Assembly (NCBI GenBank): GCA_040757795.1
Contig: JBFLWG010000056.1
Span: 1-6,135 of the forward strand
Reading direction: 5' to 3'
Origin: DYTO01 sp040757795
Lineage (GTDB): Archaea > Hadarchaeota > Hadarchaeia > Hadarchaeales > Hadarchaeaceae
Length of the DNA: 6,135 bases
Shown here: positions 1 to 5,701 of the stretch, piece by piece
Numbering within the stretch: position 1 is the first letter of the stretch
How the letters are laid out: every line of letters begins with the position of its first letter
Position numbers and translations under genes: made by a program
The notes under the pieces: model-generated
Told to the model about the DNA's origin: nothing
The model's input: only the letters and a program-made list of their open reading frames with translations
Database searches by the model: none

Positions 1-512
1 ATCCGGGGACGATGGTGCCGACTTTGGCAAGATGCATGGTCAACCTGGCCAGGACCCCGAGAAAAGGAATCTTCCTTGACCCCTTCTGCGGCGTCGGAGG
101 CATCCTGCTGGAAGCCGGACTTATCGGTGCGAAGCTCATAGGGGTTGACATCGAGAGGGGGCTTGTGGAAGGCGCTAGAAAGAACCTGGCTGAGAGCGGG
201 CTGTCGGATTTCCAGCTCATGGTAGGGGACGCCAGGAAGCTGCCGCCGCTTGAGGCCGACGCCATCGCTACTGACCCTCCCTACGGGAGGCAGACCACCA
301 CAGGTGGCACTGAACTCCAAGAACTTTACAAAGAAGCATTGCCGTCGATGGCTGGGGTGCTGAAGAAAAAAGCGTATGTCTGCATCACGTCGCCGGCCGA
401 GCTTGAGCTGGAGGACATAGCTTCCGGCGCCGGCCTGAGGATGATAGAAAAACACGACCAGAGGGTTCACAGGAGCCTGACCAGACGCATCTATGTTTTC
501 AGGAGGAAGTGA
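1..512 (+). CDS. trmG10: tRNA (guanine10-N2)-dimethyltransferase, Trm-G10 type, C-terminal part (5' end outside window)
   Basis: SAM-dependent methyltransferase that methylates the N2 amino group of G10 in tRNA (m2G10/m2,2G10). Only the catalytic domain is in the window. The frame is open to the window edge and reads (H)PGTM at bases 1-14, matching the conserved HPG-S/T-M entry to the catalytic domain, so the ATG at 12 is internal, not the start. Motif I DPFCGVGG lies at bases 78-101, the acidic-loop GVD near 141-149, a GDAR motif near 225-236, and the N2-guanine/amino-methylase motif IV DPPYG at 273-287. The tail RVHRSLTRRIYVF is typical of this family. The N-terminal THUMP domain expected in a full protein of roughly 330-350 residues would lie upstream. 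The stop codon TGA directly abuts the ATG of the RNase Z gene, so the two are probably cotranscribed. A general RNA guanine-N2 methylase of the same superfamily is the alternative, but the DPPYG and RVHRSLTR combination favours Trm-G10. Confidence 0.9.
   Translation, partial: PGTMVPTLARCMVNLARTPRKGIFLDPFCGVGGILLEAGLIGAKLIGVDIERGLVEGARKNLAESGLSDFQLMVGDARKLPPLEADAIATDPPYGRQTTTGGTELQELYKEALPSMAGVLKKKAYVCITSPAELELEDIASGAGLRMIEKHDQRVHRSLTRRIYVFRRK
501..506 (+). promoter_or_regulatory. Shine-Dalgarno AGGAGG for the RNase Z gene
   Basis: AGGAGG sits inside the last codons of the methyltransferase gene, six bases before the ATG at 513. It fixes the RNase Z start and implies translation reinitiation within a shared transcript, because the upstream TGA (510-512) touches the ATG. 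Confidence 0.8.
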
Positions 513-1424
513 ATGAAGATAATCTTCTTGGGAACCACGGGCAGCATCCCCACGGCCGAGAGGGGGCTCCCTGCGATTGCCGTCCAGCTTGAGAAAGAGC
601 TGCTCCTCTTTGATTGCGGGGAGGGTACCCAAAGGCAGATGGCCATCGCCCGCGTCAGCCCTCAGAAGCTCGACTCGATATTCATGACACACATGCACGG
701 GGACCACTTCCTCGGCCTCGCCGGGCTGGTCCAGACCATGTCCCTTCTTGACAGGACGCGGCCGTTGGAGGTTTACTGCCCTGCCGGCGAAAAGGAGCGG
801 CTTGAGAGGTACCTCCAGATCCCGCGATACACCCTGACTTTTGAAGTCCAAATCCGCGAGCTCAAGCCTGGCGATGAGCTGAGAAGAAAGGGGTACCGGA
901 TACTTGCTTGCGAAACTGACCATCCCGTCCCGGAGCTCGCTTACGCCCTGGTAGAGGACGAGCGGTCGGGAAAGCTGGACGCCGAGAAGGCTGAGAAGCT
1001 GGGCGTGAAGCCAGGCCCGCTCCTGTCAAACCTCAAGGGCGGCAATCCAGTCAAGCTCCAAAGCGGAAGAGTGGTGAGGCCTGAAGAAGTAGTAGGCCAG
1101 CCGCGGCCGGGCAGGAAGATCGCCTACACCGGGGACACGAGGCCGAGCGATGCAATCGTAGAGCTCGCGAGGGGCGCGGATGTCCTGATTCACGAGGCCA
1201 CCTTGGCGGACGACCTTGCGGACAAGGCCGCAGAGAACGCCCACTCCACACCCAGCGGGGCTGCTGAGATAGCAAGGCGGGCGGGAGCCAGGCAGCTTGT
1301 CCTAGTCCACGTGAGCCCCCGCTACAGGGACGACTCTGTTCTTCTTGAGCAGGCAAAAAGAATTTTTCCGAACACTGTTGTGGCAAAGGACTTGATGGAG
1401 ATTGAAGTCAAGCTCCAGGATTAA
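513..1424 (+). CDS. rnz: Ribonuclease Z (tRNA 3' endonuclease), short form
   Basis: Metallo-beta-lactamase-fold endonuclease that cuts the 3' trailer from precursor tRNA just after the discriminator base, preparing it for CCA addition. The 303 residues are the usual length of the short RNase Z form. Zinc ligands are readable: HMHGDH at 60-65 (H60, H62, D64, H65), H137 in TDHP, D208 in YTGDT, and H266 in LVHVSPRY. The HEAT motif is at 227-230 and H244 lies in the AHST motif. The N-terminus LGTTGSIPT and the FDCGEGTQRQ motif (33-42) are diagnostic and separate it from other beta-lactamase-fold proteins. Residues about 153-180, with GVKPGPL and a LKGG segment, correspond to the flexible arm (exosite) that clamps the tRNA elbow. 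The start is fixed by AGGAGG six bases upstream. It follows the tRNA G10 methyltransferase gene with no gap, consistent with a tRNA-maturation operon. No key residue appears missing. Confidence 0.96.
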   Translation: MKIIFLGTTGSIPTAERGLPAIAVQLEKELLLFDCGEGTQRQMAIARVSPQKLDSIFMTHMHGDHFLGLAGLVQTMSLLDRTRPLEVYCPAGEKERLERYLQIPRYTLTFEVQIRELKPGDELRRKGYRILACETDHPVPELAYALVEDERSGKLDAEKAEKLGVKPGPLLSNLKGGNPVKLQSGRVVRPEEVVGQPRPGRKIAYTGDTRPSDAIVELARGADVLIHEATLADDLADKAAENAHSTPSGAAEIARRAGARQLVLVHVSPRYRDDSVLLEQAKRIFPNTVVAKDLMEIEVKLQD

Positions 1425-1529
1425 GTGGGGCTCAGGCTGGAGGTTCCGTTCATCTAAGCTCACGTAACCCTCTTCTCGTCATTGCCCCATTTTAGGTGTC
1501 TTCAATAGATTAAAAACTTTGGCCAGCTG
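1425..1529. other. Convergent intergenic spacer between RNase Z and kelch-protein genes
   Basis: This 105-base spacer separates two genes whose 3' ends face each other. It holds a weak plus-strand pairing TGGGGC (1426-1431) with GCCCCA (1484-1489), followed by four T residues (1490-1493), and on the minus strand a T5 run. No tRNA-like fold, credible reading frame or repeat was seen. It most likely holds only the two transcription ends. Confidence 0.5.
1512..1516 (-). terminator. Possible oligo-T terminator of the kelch-protein gene
   Basis: On the minus strand the sequence GTTTTTAATC begins about 13 bases after the kelch-protein stop codon. Archaeal polymerase commonly terminates at such T-runs without needing a hairpin. 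One T5 run is weak evidence, so this is tentative. Confidence 0.35.
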
Positions 1530-2912
1530 TCAATCATCAAAGGAAAAACCAACTGGTCTTCTGTTTTTGACAGGATTTAGGACTAGAATAGTGTCGCTCC
1601 CCTCGAAATTCAGAGCGCCGACTTTGCCAGTGACCTTCAGCTCTGCATACCCGGGCTTGAACAGCGCCTGCACAGCGGCCCTGTCGAACTTTACCTTAAG
1701 ATCCATCACACCATCATCATCGTGATCGCCTATTCTGGTAGGCCGCAACTCCGCCTTCACTAAACCGTTCAAAAGAATGCTGCCAACATCGATTTCTCTG
1801 ACGTTGTATCCCTCCGGCAACTCTATGTACGCAGTGATCCACCTGCCCTCGCTTCTCATATTCAGGGTGTCCGGTTTGATGTCGACGGTGGCCTGAACAA
1901 CCCGCTCTGATGATTTTGAATACCAAAGGTCATTCTTCAAGGAACAACTGTCGTACTCAAATCCCCCTATCACCCACATTTTGTCGTTGAACACCGCCGC
2001 GCTGTGCCCCTTCCTAAGCCCCCATCCTGCATCCTCGGTCGCCCGAGTCCAGCCGACGCCATCTGTCGAGTACCAAACATCCCTTCCGCCATAAGCCCAG
2101 CTGCCTATCATCCACATCTTGCCGTCAAAAACAACGGACGGCTCGCCATACCTAATGCTCCATCCAGCTTCTGCCGTGGCCATGGTCCAGTTCACCCCGT
2201 CGCTCGAGTACCAGACATCGTTTTTCCATGCTCCGGCCCACCCGCCAAGAACCCACATCTTTCCGTCAAAAACTACCAGGCCGAAGCCTGCCCTCTGGCC
2301 CCAGCCGGCGTTCGCCGTGGCCATGGTCCAGTTCACCCCGTCGCTCGAGTACCAGATGTCCCCGCGGGTGTACCCATATGAACCGTACTCTCCGCCCATC
2401 ACCCAGATCTTGTCGTCAAAAACAATCGCGCCGAAGCCTGCCCTTGGGCTCCACGCGGCATCCGCGACTTTGGTCCAGCTGACCCCGTCAGCTGAATTCC
2501 AAACATCGTTGACTTCTCCTCCAGAAACATCACCGGGCAGCCCGCCCATCACCCAAATTTTGTCCTTGAAGACCAACCCTGCATGACCCTGCCTTGCGCT
2601 CCAACCTGCAGCGGCCGTCGCCTGTGTCCAGTTGATTCCGTCAGTGGAGTGCCAGACATCGTTCCTGACCGGCATTGAACCATCATATCCTCCAAGGACC
2701 CAAATTTTGTCCTTGAAGACCACCGAAGCGTGGCCTCCCCTCCCTGTCCAACCCGCGTTCGCAGTCACCAGAGTCCAATCCTTTCCTACCTCGCCTGACG
2801 AAGGCACGGCAGCAGTTGAAAGCATCAGTGCCAAAGCGATAAACGAAACCAAACATGCCTTTCCCAGCCAAACACCGCTCGCCATCACTCGCGGCTTTGT
2901 AAGGCGCCTCAT
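1530..2912 (-). CDS. Secreted kelch-like six-bladed beta-propeller protein with C-terminal Asp-loop beta domain
   Basis: A 460-residue predicted exported protein of unknown ligand. Residues 1-about 38 form a signal peptide: basic start (RRLTKPR), hydrophobic core about 20-35, and small residues suited to cleavage near 34-40. Six repeats of 45-51 residues follow, starting at W46, W95, W146, W195, W242 and W288, with the consensus WTxATxxAGW..R.G...VVFxDKxWVxGG....NDVWYSxDGV. This is a kelch/galactose-oxidase-like propeller blade; blade 5 has GS in place of the GG pair. Residues about 340-447 make a separate beta domain beginning VDIKPDTLN, containing D396HDDDG401 (a calcium-type Asp loop) and ending in FEGSDTILV; similar domains are seen at the C-terminus of secreted archaeal and bacterial proteins. 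NWT sequons at N94, N194 and N241 could be N-glycosylated. No C-terminal membrane anchor is visible. The start at 2912 fits a leaderless mRNA (TATA box 27 bp upstream, no Shine-Dalgarno); Met10 is an alternative. Function is probably binding at the cell surface, which is inference. Confidence 0.85.
   Translation of the reverse strand: MRRLTKPRVMASGVWLGKACLVSFIALALMLSTAAVPSSGEVGKDWTLVTANAGWTGRGGHASVVFKDKIWVLGGYDGSMPVRNDVWHSTDGINWTQATAAAGWSARQGHAGLVFKDKIWVMGGLPGDVSGGEVNDVWNSADGVSWTKVADAAWSPRAGFGAIVFDDKIWVMGGEYGSYGYTRGDIWYSSDGVNWTMATANAGWGQRAGFGLVVFDGKMWVLGGWAGAWKNDVWYSSDGVNWTMATAEAGWSIRYGEPSVVFDGKMWMIGSWAYGGRDVWYSTDGVGWTRATEDAGWGLRKGHSAAVFNDKMWVIGGFEYDSCSLKNDLWYSKSSERVVQATVDIKPDTLNMRSEGRWITAYIELPEGYNVREIDVGSILLNGLVKAELRPTRIGDHDDDGVMDLKVKFDRAAVQALFKPGYAELKVTGKVGALNFEGSDTILVLNPVKNRRPVGFSFDD
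2173..2215 (-). repeat. 43-bp exact repeat within propeller gene, copy A (blade 4/5 junction)
   Basis: These 43 bases are identical to 2314-2356, 141 bp (47 codons) away, in frame. They encode the blade junction YSSDGVNWTMATA. The other junctions of the gene differ in both protein and DNA, so this identity suggests a recent blade duplication or gene conversion. Confidence 0.9.
2314..2356 (-). repeat. 43-bp exact repeat within propeller gene, copy B (blade 3/4 junction)
   Basis: This is the partner of 2173-2215. The match stops at 2313 and 2357, so the identity is a discrete tract in an otherwise diverged blade pair. Confidence 0.9.
2551..2575 (-). repeat. 25-bp exact repeat within propeller gene, blade 2 copy
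   Basis: The 25 bases are identical to 2698-2722, 147 bp (49 codons) away in frame, encoding VFKDKIWV in blade 2 and blade 1. It is a second tract of DNA identity between neighbouring blades. Confidence 0.8.
2698..2722 (-). repeat. 25-bp exact repeat within propeller gene, blade 1 copy
   Basis: This is the partner of 2551-2575, at the equivalent position of the first blade. Confidence 0.8.
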
Positions 2913-2934
2913 ACAAATTAAATTGTATTTTCAA

Positions 2935-2943
2935 AATATTTAA
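2935..2943 (-). promoter_or_regulatory. TATA box of the kelch-protein gene
   Basis: Read on the minus strand the site is TTAAATATT, preceded by AAAG, which could serve as the purine-rich TFB recognition element. Its centre is about 27 bp from the A of the ATG at 2912, placing transcription start at or next to the start codon. The bases before the ATG are A/T-rich with no GGAGG-like motif, so a leaderless transcript is likely. It lies in an 84-bp AT-rich spacer after the nfnB stop, so the kelch gene is probably transcribed on its own. Confidence 0.6.
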
Positions 2944-2996
2944 CTTTATGGTGACTTGAATTTTTAACTTATTTGTAAAGCTCCGCCGTGTGTGAG

Positions 2997-4418
2997 TCAA
3001 GGGTGTGGCCACTTGTATGGATTTTTCAAATACTTGTCGATTGATTTTGCGGCGATTTTCCCATCTCCCATCGCTAGGATCACTGTCGCGTCGCCGCGAA
3101 CGATGTCTCCCCCGGCCCACACCCTCTCCATGGATGTCCTCCCCTCCTCGTCAGCAACCACTGTTCCCCAATTCGTGGTCTTGAGCTCTGGCACGACCTT
3201 CAGCAACAATGGGTTCGGGCTTTGGCCAATTGCAACCACAACGGTGTCGACATCCAGCAGAAAATCAGAACCCTTTATCGGAGTTGGTCTTCTCCTCCCT
3301 GACTCATCCGGTTCCCCGAGCTCGAACCTAACGCACTCGGCCTGCTTGACCCAACCTTTTTCGTCGCCCAAGTACCTCACGGGGGCCGCCAAAAAAAGGA
3401 ACTTGACCCCTTCTTCCTTCGCCCGCTCGATCTCCTCCTTTCTGGCGGGCGCCTCCTTCTCGGTCCTTCTGTAAATTATCCACGACTCCTCCGCCCCAAG
3501 CCTGAGGGCGCTCCGCGCGCAGTCCATCGACACGTTGCCTGCGCCGATAGTCGCAACCTTCTTCCCGAACTGAATCGGGGTGTCGTAGCGCGGGAACTCG
3601 TAGGCCTTCATGAGGTTGATCCTGGTCAGGAACTCGTTTGCGGAATATACCCCGTTCAGGTTTTCCCCAGGAATGTTCATGAAGTCAGGCAGCCCTGCGC
3701 CAGTCCCTATGAACACCGCGTCGTGCTCCTTCAGAAGTTCGTCGAGAGTAACTGTCTTCCCGACAAGGATGTCAGTCTTGAGCTCGACCCCCATGGCCTC
3801 CACGTACTCAACCTCGGTCCTCACTATCTCCTTCGGGAGCCTGAACTCCGGAATCCCGTACGCCAACACCCCTCCGGGGGTGTGGAGGGCCTCCAGAAGG
3901 GTGGTTTTGTGGCCAAGCTTTGCAAGGTCGGCCGCTGCTGTCAATCCGGCCGGCCCTGACCCGACTATCGCCACTCTCTTGCCGGTCGACTCAGGCGGCC
4001 TTGGAGGTTTGAGGCCAAGCTTCTCCCTTTCAAAGTCGGCGGCGAACCTTTCAAGCCATCCTATCCCGACCGGGTCAAATCTCCCGCCGAGCGCGCAGCG
4101 CGCCTCGCACTGGTGCTCATACGGGCAGACCCTGCCGCATACGGCCGGCAGCGCGTTTTTTTCCTTTATAATCTTGATGGCCTCCTCAGGCTTCCCGTCC
4201 CTGATGGCTTTGATGAAGTCAGGTATGTTAACCCCCACCGGGCAACCTGTCACGCAGGGCGGGTACTTCTCTCCTGGCCTGGGCTTGCACTGCAGGCACC
4301 TCTTTGCCTCCTCCATCGCCAGCTCAAGGGTGTATCCCAGCGGCACCTCCCTAAAGTTCTTTGTCCGCTCCTCAAGAGGCTGCTCCGGCATAGGCACTCT
4401 TTTTTTCAGCGGCTTCAT
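2997..4418 (-). CDS. nfnB: NfnB/SudA/GltA-type large subunit: FAD and iron-sulfur NADPH oxidoreductase
   Basis: Large subunit of an NADH-dependent ferredoxin:NADP+ oxidoreductase (also called sulfide dehydrogenase alpha), commonly auto-named small-subunit glutamate synthase GltA. With the start at 4418 it has 473 residues. The N-terminus KKRVPMPEQ is typical of the family. Eight cysteines for two [4Fe-4S] clusters are visible: C41, C44, C55, C59 and C94, C98, C104, C108. An FAD Rossmann motif GSGPAGLTAAADL spans 153-165, TPGGVLAYGIPEFRLPK 180-196, an NADPH-binding fold IGAGNVSMD at 291-299 with YRRTEKEAPARKEE after it, and the second FAD motif WAGGDIVRGDATVILAMG at 434-451. The ATG at 4418 overlaps the nfnA stop as ATGA and has GGGGG seven bases upstream; an ATG at 4448 would add ten unconserved residues and a 34-bp overlap. 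The presence of the nfnA partner, with no glutamate synthase large subunit in view, favours the Nfn role over glutamate synthesis. Cytoplasmic. Confidence 0.93.
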   Translation of the reverse strand: MKPLKKRVPMPEQPLEERTKNFREVPLGYTLELAMEEAKRCLQCKPRPGEKYPPCVTGCPVGVNIPDFIKAIRDGKPEEAIKIIKEKNALPAVCGRVCPYEHQCEARCALGGRFDPVGIGWLERFAADFEREKLGLKPPRPPESTGKRVAIVGSGPAGLTAAADLAKLGHKTTLLEALHTPGGVLAYGIPEFRLPKEIVRTEVEYVEAMGVELKTDILVGKTVTLDELLKEHDAVFIGTGAGLPDFMNIPGENLNGVYSANEFLTRINLMKAYEFPRYDTPIQFGKKVATIGAGNVSMDCARSALRLGAEESWIIYRRTEKEAPARKEEIERAKEEGVKFLFLAAPVRYLGDEKGWVKQAECVRFELGEPDESGRRRPTPIKGSDFLLDVDTVVVAIGQSPNPLLLKVVPELKTTNWGTVVADEEGRTSMERVWAGGDIVRGDATVILAMGDGKIAAKSIDKYLKNPYKWPHP

Positions 4419-5272
4419 TTCTTTTCCCCCGATTCTTGTATCCTGCATCTCTCCAGCGAGTGCTTCTCATCAGGGACGAACCTCAGATTTCTCACGTTCA
4501 GCTGGTCAAAGTTCACCAAGTGGGCGTCGAACTCCGGCCCGTCCACGCACGCGAACCTTGTCTTGCCTCCGACCTCTACCCTGCACGAGCCGCACATCCC
4601 CGTCCCATCTACCATGATGGGGTTCAGGCTGACGATTGTTTTTATCCCCTTGGGCCTGGTGACTTCGGCCACCGCCTTCATCATGAGAGTCGGGCCAACT
4701 GCTATGACGCGGTCAAGACTCCTGCCCTCATCGATCAGCTTTTTCAGGACACCGCTGACGAAGCCATGCTGCCCCTTCGAGCCGTCGTCGGTCGCGATGT
4801 GGAGTTCATCGCTGAAGCCTTTTATCTCCTCCTCAAAAATCAAAAGCTCCGCCGTCTTCGCCCCAATGATTGATATTACTCTGTTCCCTGACTCCTTCAG
4901 CGCCCGGGCTATGGGGTAAATCGAAGCTATCCCAACGCCTCCGCCGACGCAGACAACAGTCCCGAACTTCTCGATGTCTGTCGGCTTTCCCAGCGGCCCT
5001 ATGAAGTTTGACAGTCTGTCCCCTTTTTTGAGGGCATTCAGCTGCTGGGTGGTCTTGCCAGCGCCCAAAACAACCACACTCACGGTCCCTCTCTCCAGCG
5101 ACCAGTCCTGTATCGTAAGGGGTACTCTTTCGCCCTGCTCATGGGTCCTCAAGACCACGAACTGCCCCGGCCTGGCCTTGCTGGCGACCTGCGCAGCCGT
5201 TATCTCAAGCTGCTTGATGTTAGGCGCCAGGTCCTTTTTTGATACTATCGCGTACATTTTCTCGCCGCTCAT
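4415..5272 (-). CDS. nfnA: NfnA/SudB-type small subunit: ferredoxin-NADP+ reductase-like FAD/[2Fe-2S] protein
   Basis: Small subunit of the Nfn complex; together with NfnB it couples NADH, NADPH and ferredoxin redox pools, in characterised homologues by flavin-based electron bifurcation. The 285 residues match the family length. The FAD-binding barrel spans about 6-100, with PGQFVVLR (35-42), the flavin motif RVPLT (49-53) and GPLGKP (92-97). The nucleotide-binding domain begins VCVGGGVGIAS at 107-117. At the C-terminus D223, C227, C230 and C242 (D-x3-C-x2-C-x11-C, in DGTGMCGSC and FACVDGPEFD) form the [2Fe-2S] site; an aspartate ligand here matches what I recall of solved Nfn structures. It is the first gene of the operon and overlaps nfnB by ATGA. 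The start is uncertain: ATG 5272 is the longest, but ATG 5257 (MYAIVSKKDLAP) aligns better with the usual family beginning and lies about 25 bp from a TATA element. Dihydroorotate dehydrogenase electron-transfer subunit PyrK is a relative, but the neighbour argues for NfnA. Confidence 0.92.
   Translation of the reverse strand: MSGEKMYAIVSKKDLAPNIKQLEITAAQVASKARPGQFVVLRTHEQGERVPLTIQDWSLERGTVSVVVLGAGKTTQQLNALKKGDRLSNFIGPLGKPTDIEKFGTVVCVGGGVGIASIYPIARALKESGNRVISIIGAKTAELLIFEEEIKGFSDELHIATDDGSKGQHGFVSGVLKKLIDEGRSLDRVIAVGPTLMMKAVAEVTRPKGIKTIVSLNPIMVDGTGMCGSCRVEVGGKTRFACVDGPEFDAHLVNFDQLNVRNLRFVPDEKHSLERCRIQESGEKK
4426..4430 (-). promoter_or_regulatory. G-rich ribosome-binding site deciding the nfnB start
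   Basis: On the minus strand GGGGGAAAAGAA precedes the ATG at 4418, a seven-base gap, and lies within the last codons of nfnA. Together with the ATGA overlap it supports translational coupling and the shorter nfnB start. Confidence 0.55.
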
Positions 5273-5304
5273 TCAGTATAAATTAATCCCCCGCACAGCT
5301 TTTA
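5273..5304. promoter_or_regulatory. Divergent promoter region between nfnA and the small membrane-protein gene
   Basis: This 32-bp spacer contains TATAAATTAAT (5277-5287). On the plus strand TATAAATTA is centred about 24 bp before the ATG at 5305, giving a leaderless transcript of the membrane-protein gene, which has no Shine-Dalgarno. On the minus strand the same element reads ATTAATTTATA, centred about 25 bp from the alternative nfnA ATG at 5257. A second minus-strand candidate, CATTAAAAG (5299-5307), would suit the ATG at 5272. The positions are read directly; promoter activity is inferred. Confidence 0.55.
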
Positions 5305-5694
5305 ATGATGAGGAAAAGTCTGCTCCTGTGGCTCCTCCCTGTGGCGGACATTTTTGCCATTCACAAGATCCTGGCAGAATACAGATTACTTGGTGTGGAT
5401 GTCCCGATTGCTCACGCCAAGTTGGGTCTTGTGGAAAGGTGGATCGGCTACCTACCGGCCGGGTTCATCATGGGGTGGTCAGTCGGGTTCTTGCTGGCCT
5501 TCATAACAGTGCTTGTGGTGTTCGCCGTGGTCGGTCCAATAGAGTTTTTCATGATGCGCAGGGGGGTCAAACCATGGCGCTTTTTCCGCGGAAAACCCGG
5601 CGGCTCCATCGCCGAAATATTCCTGCTGGAGGGCTACAACGCGATTACATACTACTTGCTTGGTGCCGCTCTGGCAACACTGGTCCACATTTGA
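5305..5694 (+). CDS. Small predicted membrane protein, unknown function
   Basis: I do not recognise this 129-residue protein. It starts MMRKSLLLWLLPVADIFAI, with a short hydrophobic stretch at about 5-19. A longer hydrophobic block at about 47-80 contains WIGYLPAGFIMGWSVGF and a Phe/Val/Leu-rich run. A basic segment at 85-97 (RRGVKPWRFFRGK) follows, and the last hydrophobic segment covers about 108-128. With the basic N-terminus and basic loop inside, a three-helix topology with the C-terminus outside is consistent. It has no cysteine, no metal-binding motif and no export cleavage site that I can see. The ATG at 5305 is about 24 bp downstream of a TATA box and lacks a Shine-Dalgarno; a second ATG follows at once (5308). 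Support that it is real comes from the well-placed promoter, strong hydrophobic pattern, lack of a competing gene and tight fit between its neighbours. Its divergence from nfnA hints at, but does not prove, a shared role. Confidence 0.72.
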   Translation: MMRKSLLLWLLPVADIFAIHKILAEYRLLGVDVPIAHAKLGLVERWIGYLPAGFIMGWSVGFLLAFITVLVVFAVVGPIEFFMMRRGVKPWRFFRGKPGGSIAEIFLLEGYNAITYYLLGAALATLVHI

Positions 5695-5696
5695 CA

Positions 5697-5701
5697 TTTT
5701 T
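5697..5701 (+). terminator. Possible oligo-T terminator of the small membrane-protein gene
   Basis: Five T residues begin three bases after the TGA stop (5692-5694), in a gap of only five bases before the 3' end of the convergent UPF0201 gene. Position and composition suit an archaeal T-run terminator, but a single T5 is weak evidence. Confidence 0.35.

Noticed and set aside
1426..1493. TGGGGC/GCCCCA inverted pair followed by TTTT as a terminator of the RNase Z gene
   Set aside because: A six-base stem with a loop of over 50 bases and only four T residues is too weak to call.
2004..2586. Overlapping plus-strand open frames opposite the propeller gene, with internal protein repeats
   Set aside because: Their apparent repeats are just the mirror of the blade repeats on the minus strand, and they have no promoter or ribosome-binding site.
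1567..2912. Propeller repeats as a CRISPR or tandem-repeat array
   Set aside because: The unit is 141-150 bp, in frame and codes for a kelch-like blade, so this is protein-repeat structure.
2974..2984. AGCTCCGCCG string shared by the spacer and by sites near 4847 and 6008
   Set aside because: It is short, and two of the three copies are inside conserved coding sequence with different contexts; coincidence is the simplest explanation.
3610..4617. Long plus-strand open frame (335 codons) opposite nfnB
   Set aside because: It lies antisense to a strongly conserved enzyme gene, its product is Ser/Pro/Arg-rich without recognisable motifs, and G/C-ending codons on the other strand explain the missing stops.
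5305..5311. ATGATGA matching a C box of a C/D guide RNA
   Set aside because: It is formed by the two tandem ATG codons of the membrane-protein gene, and no CTGA D box or C'/D' motif follows at a suitable distance.
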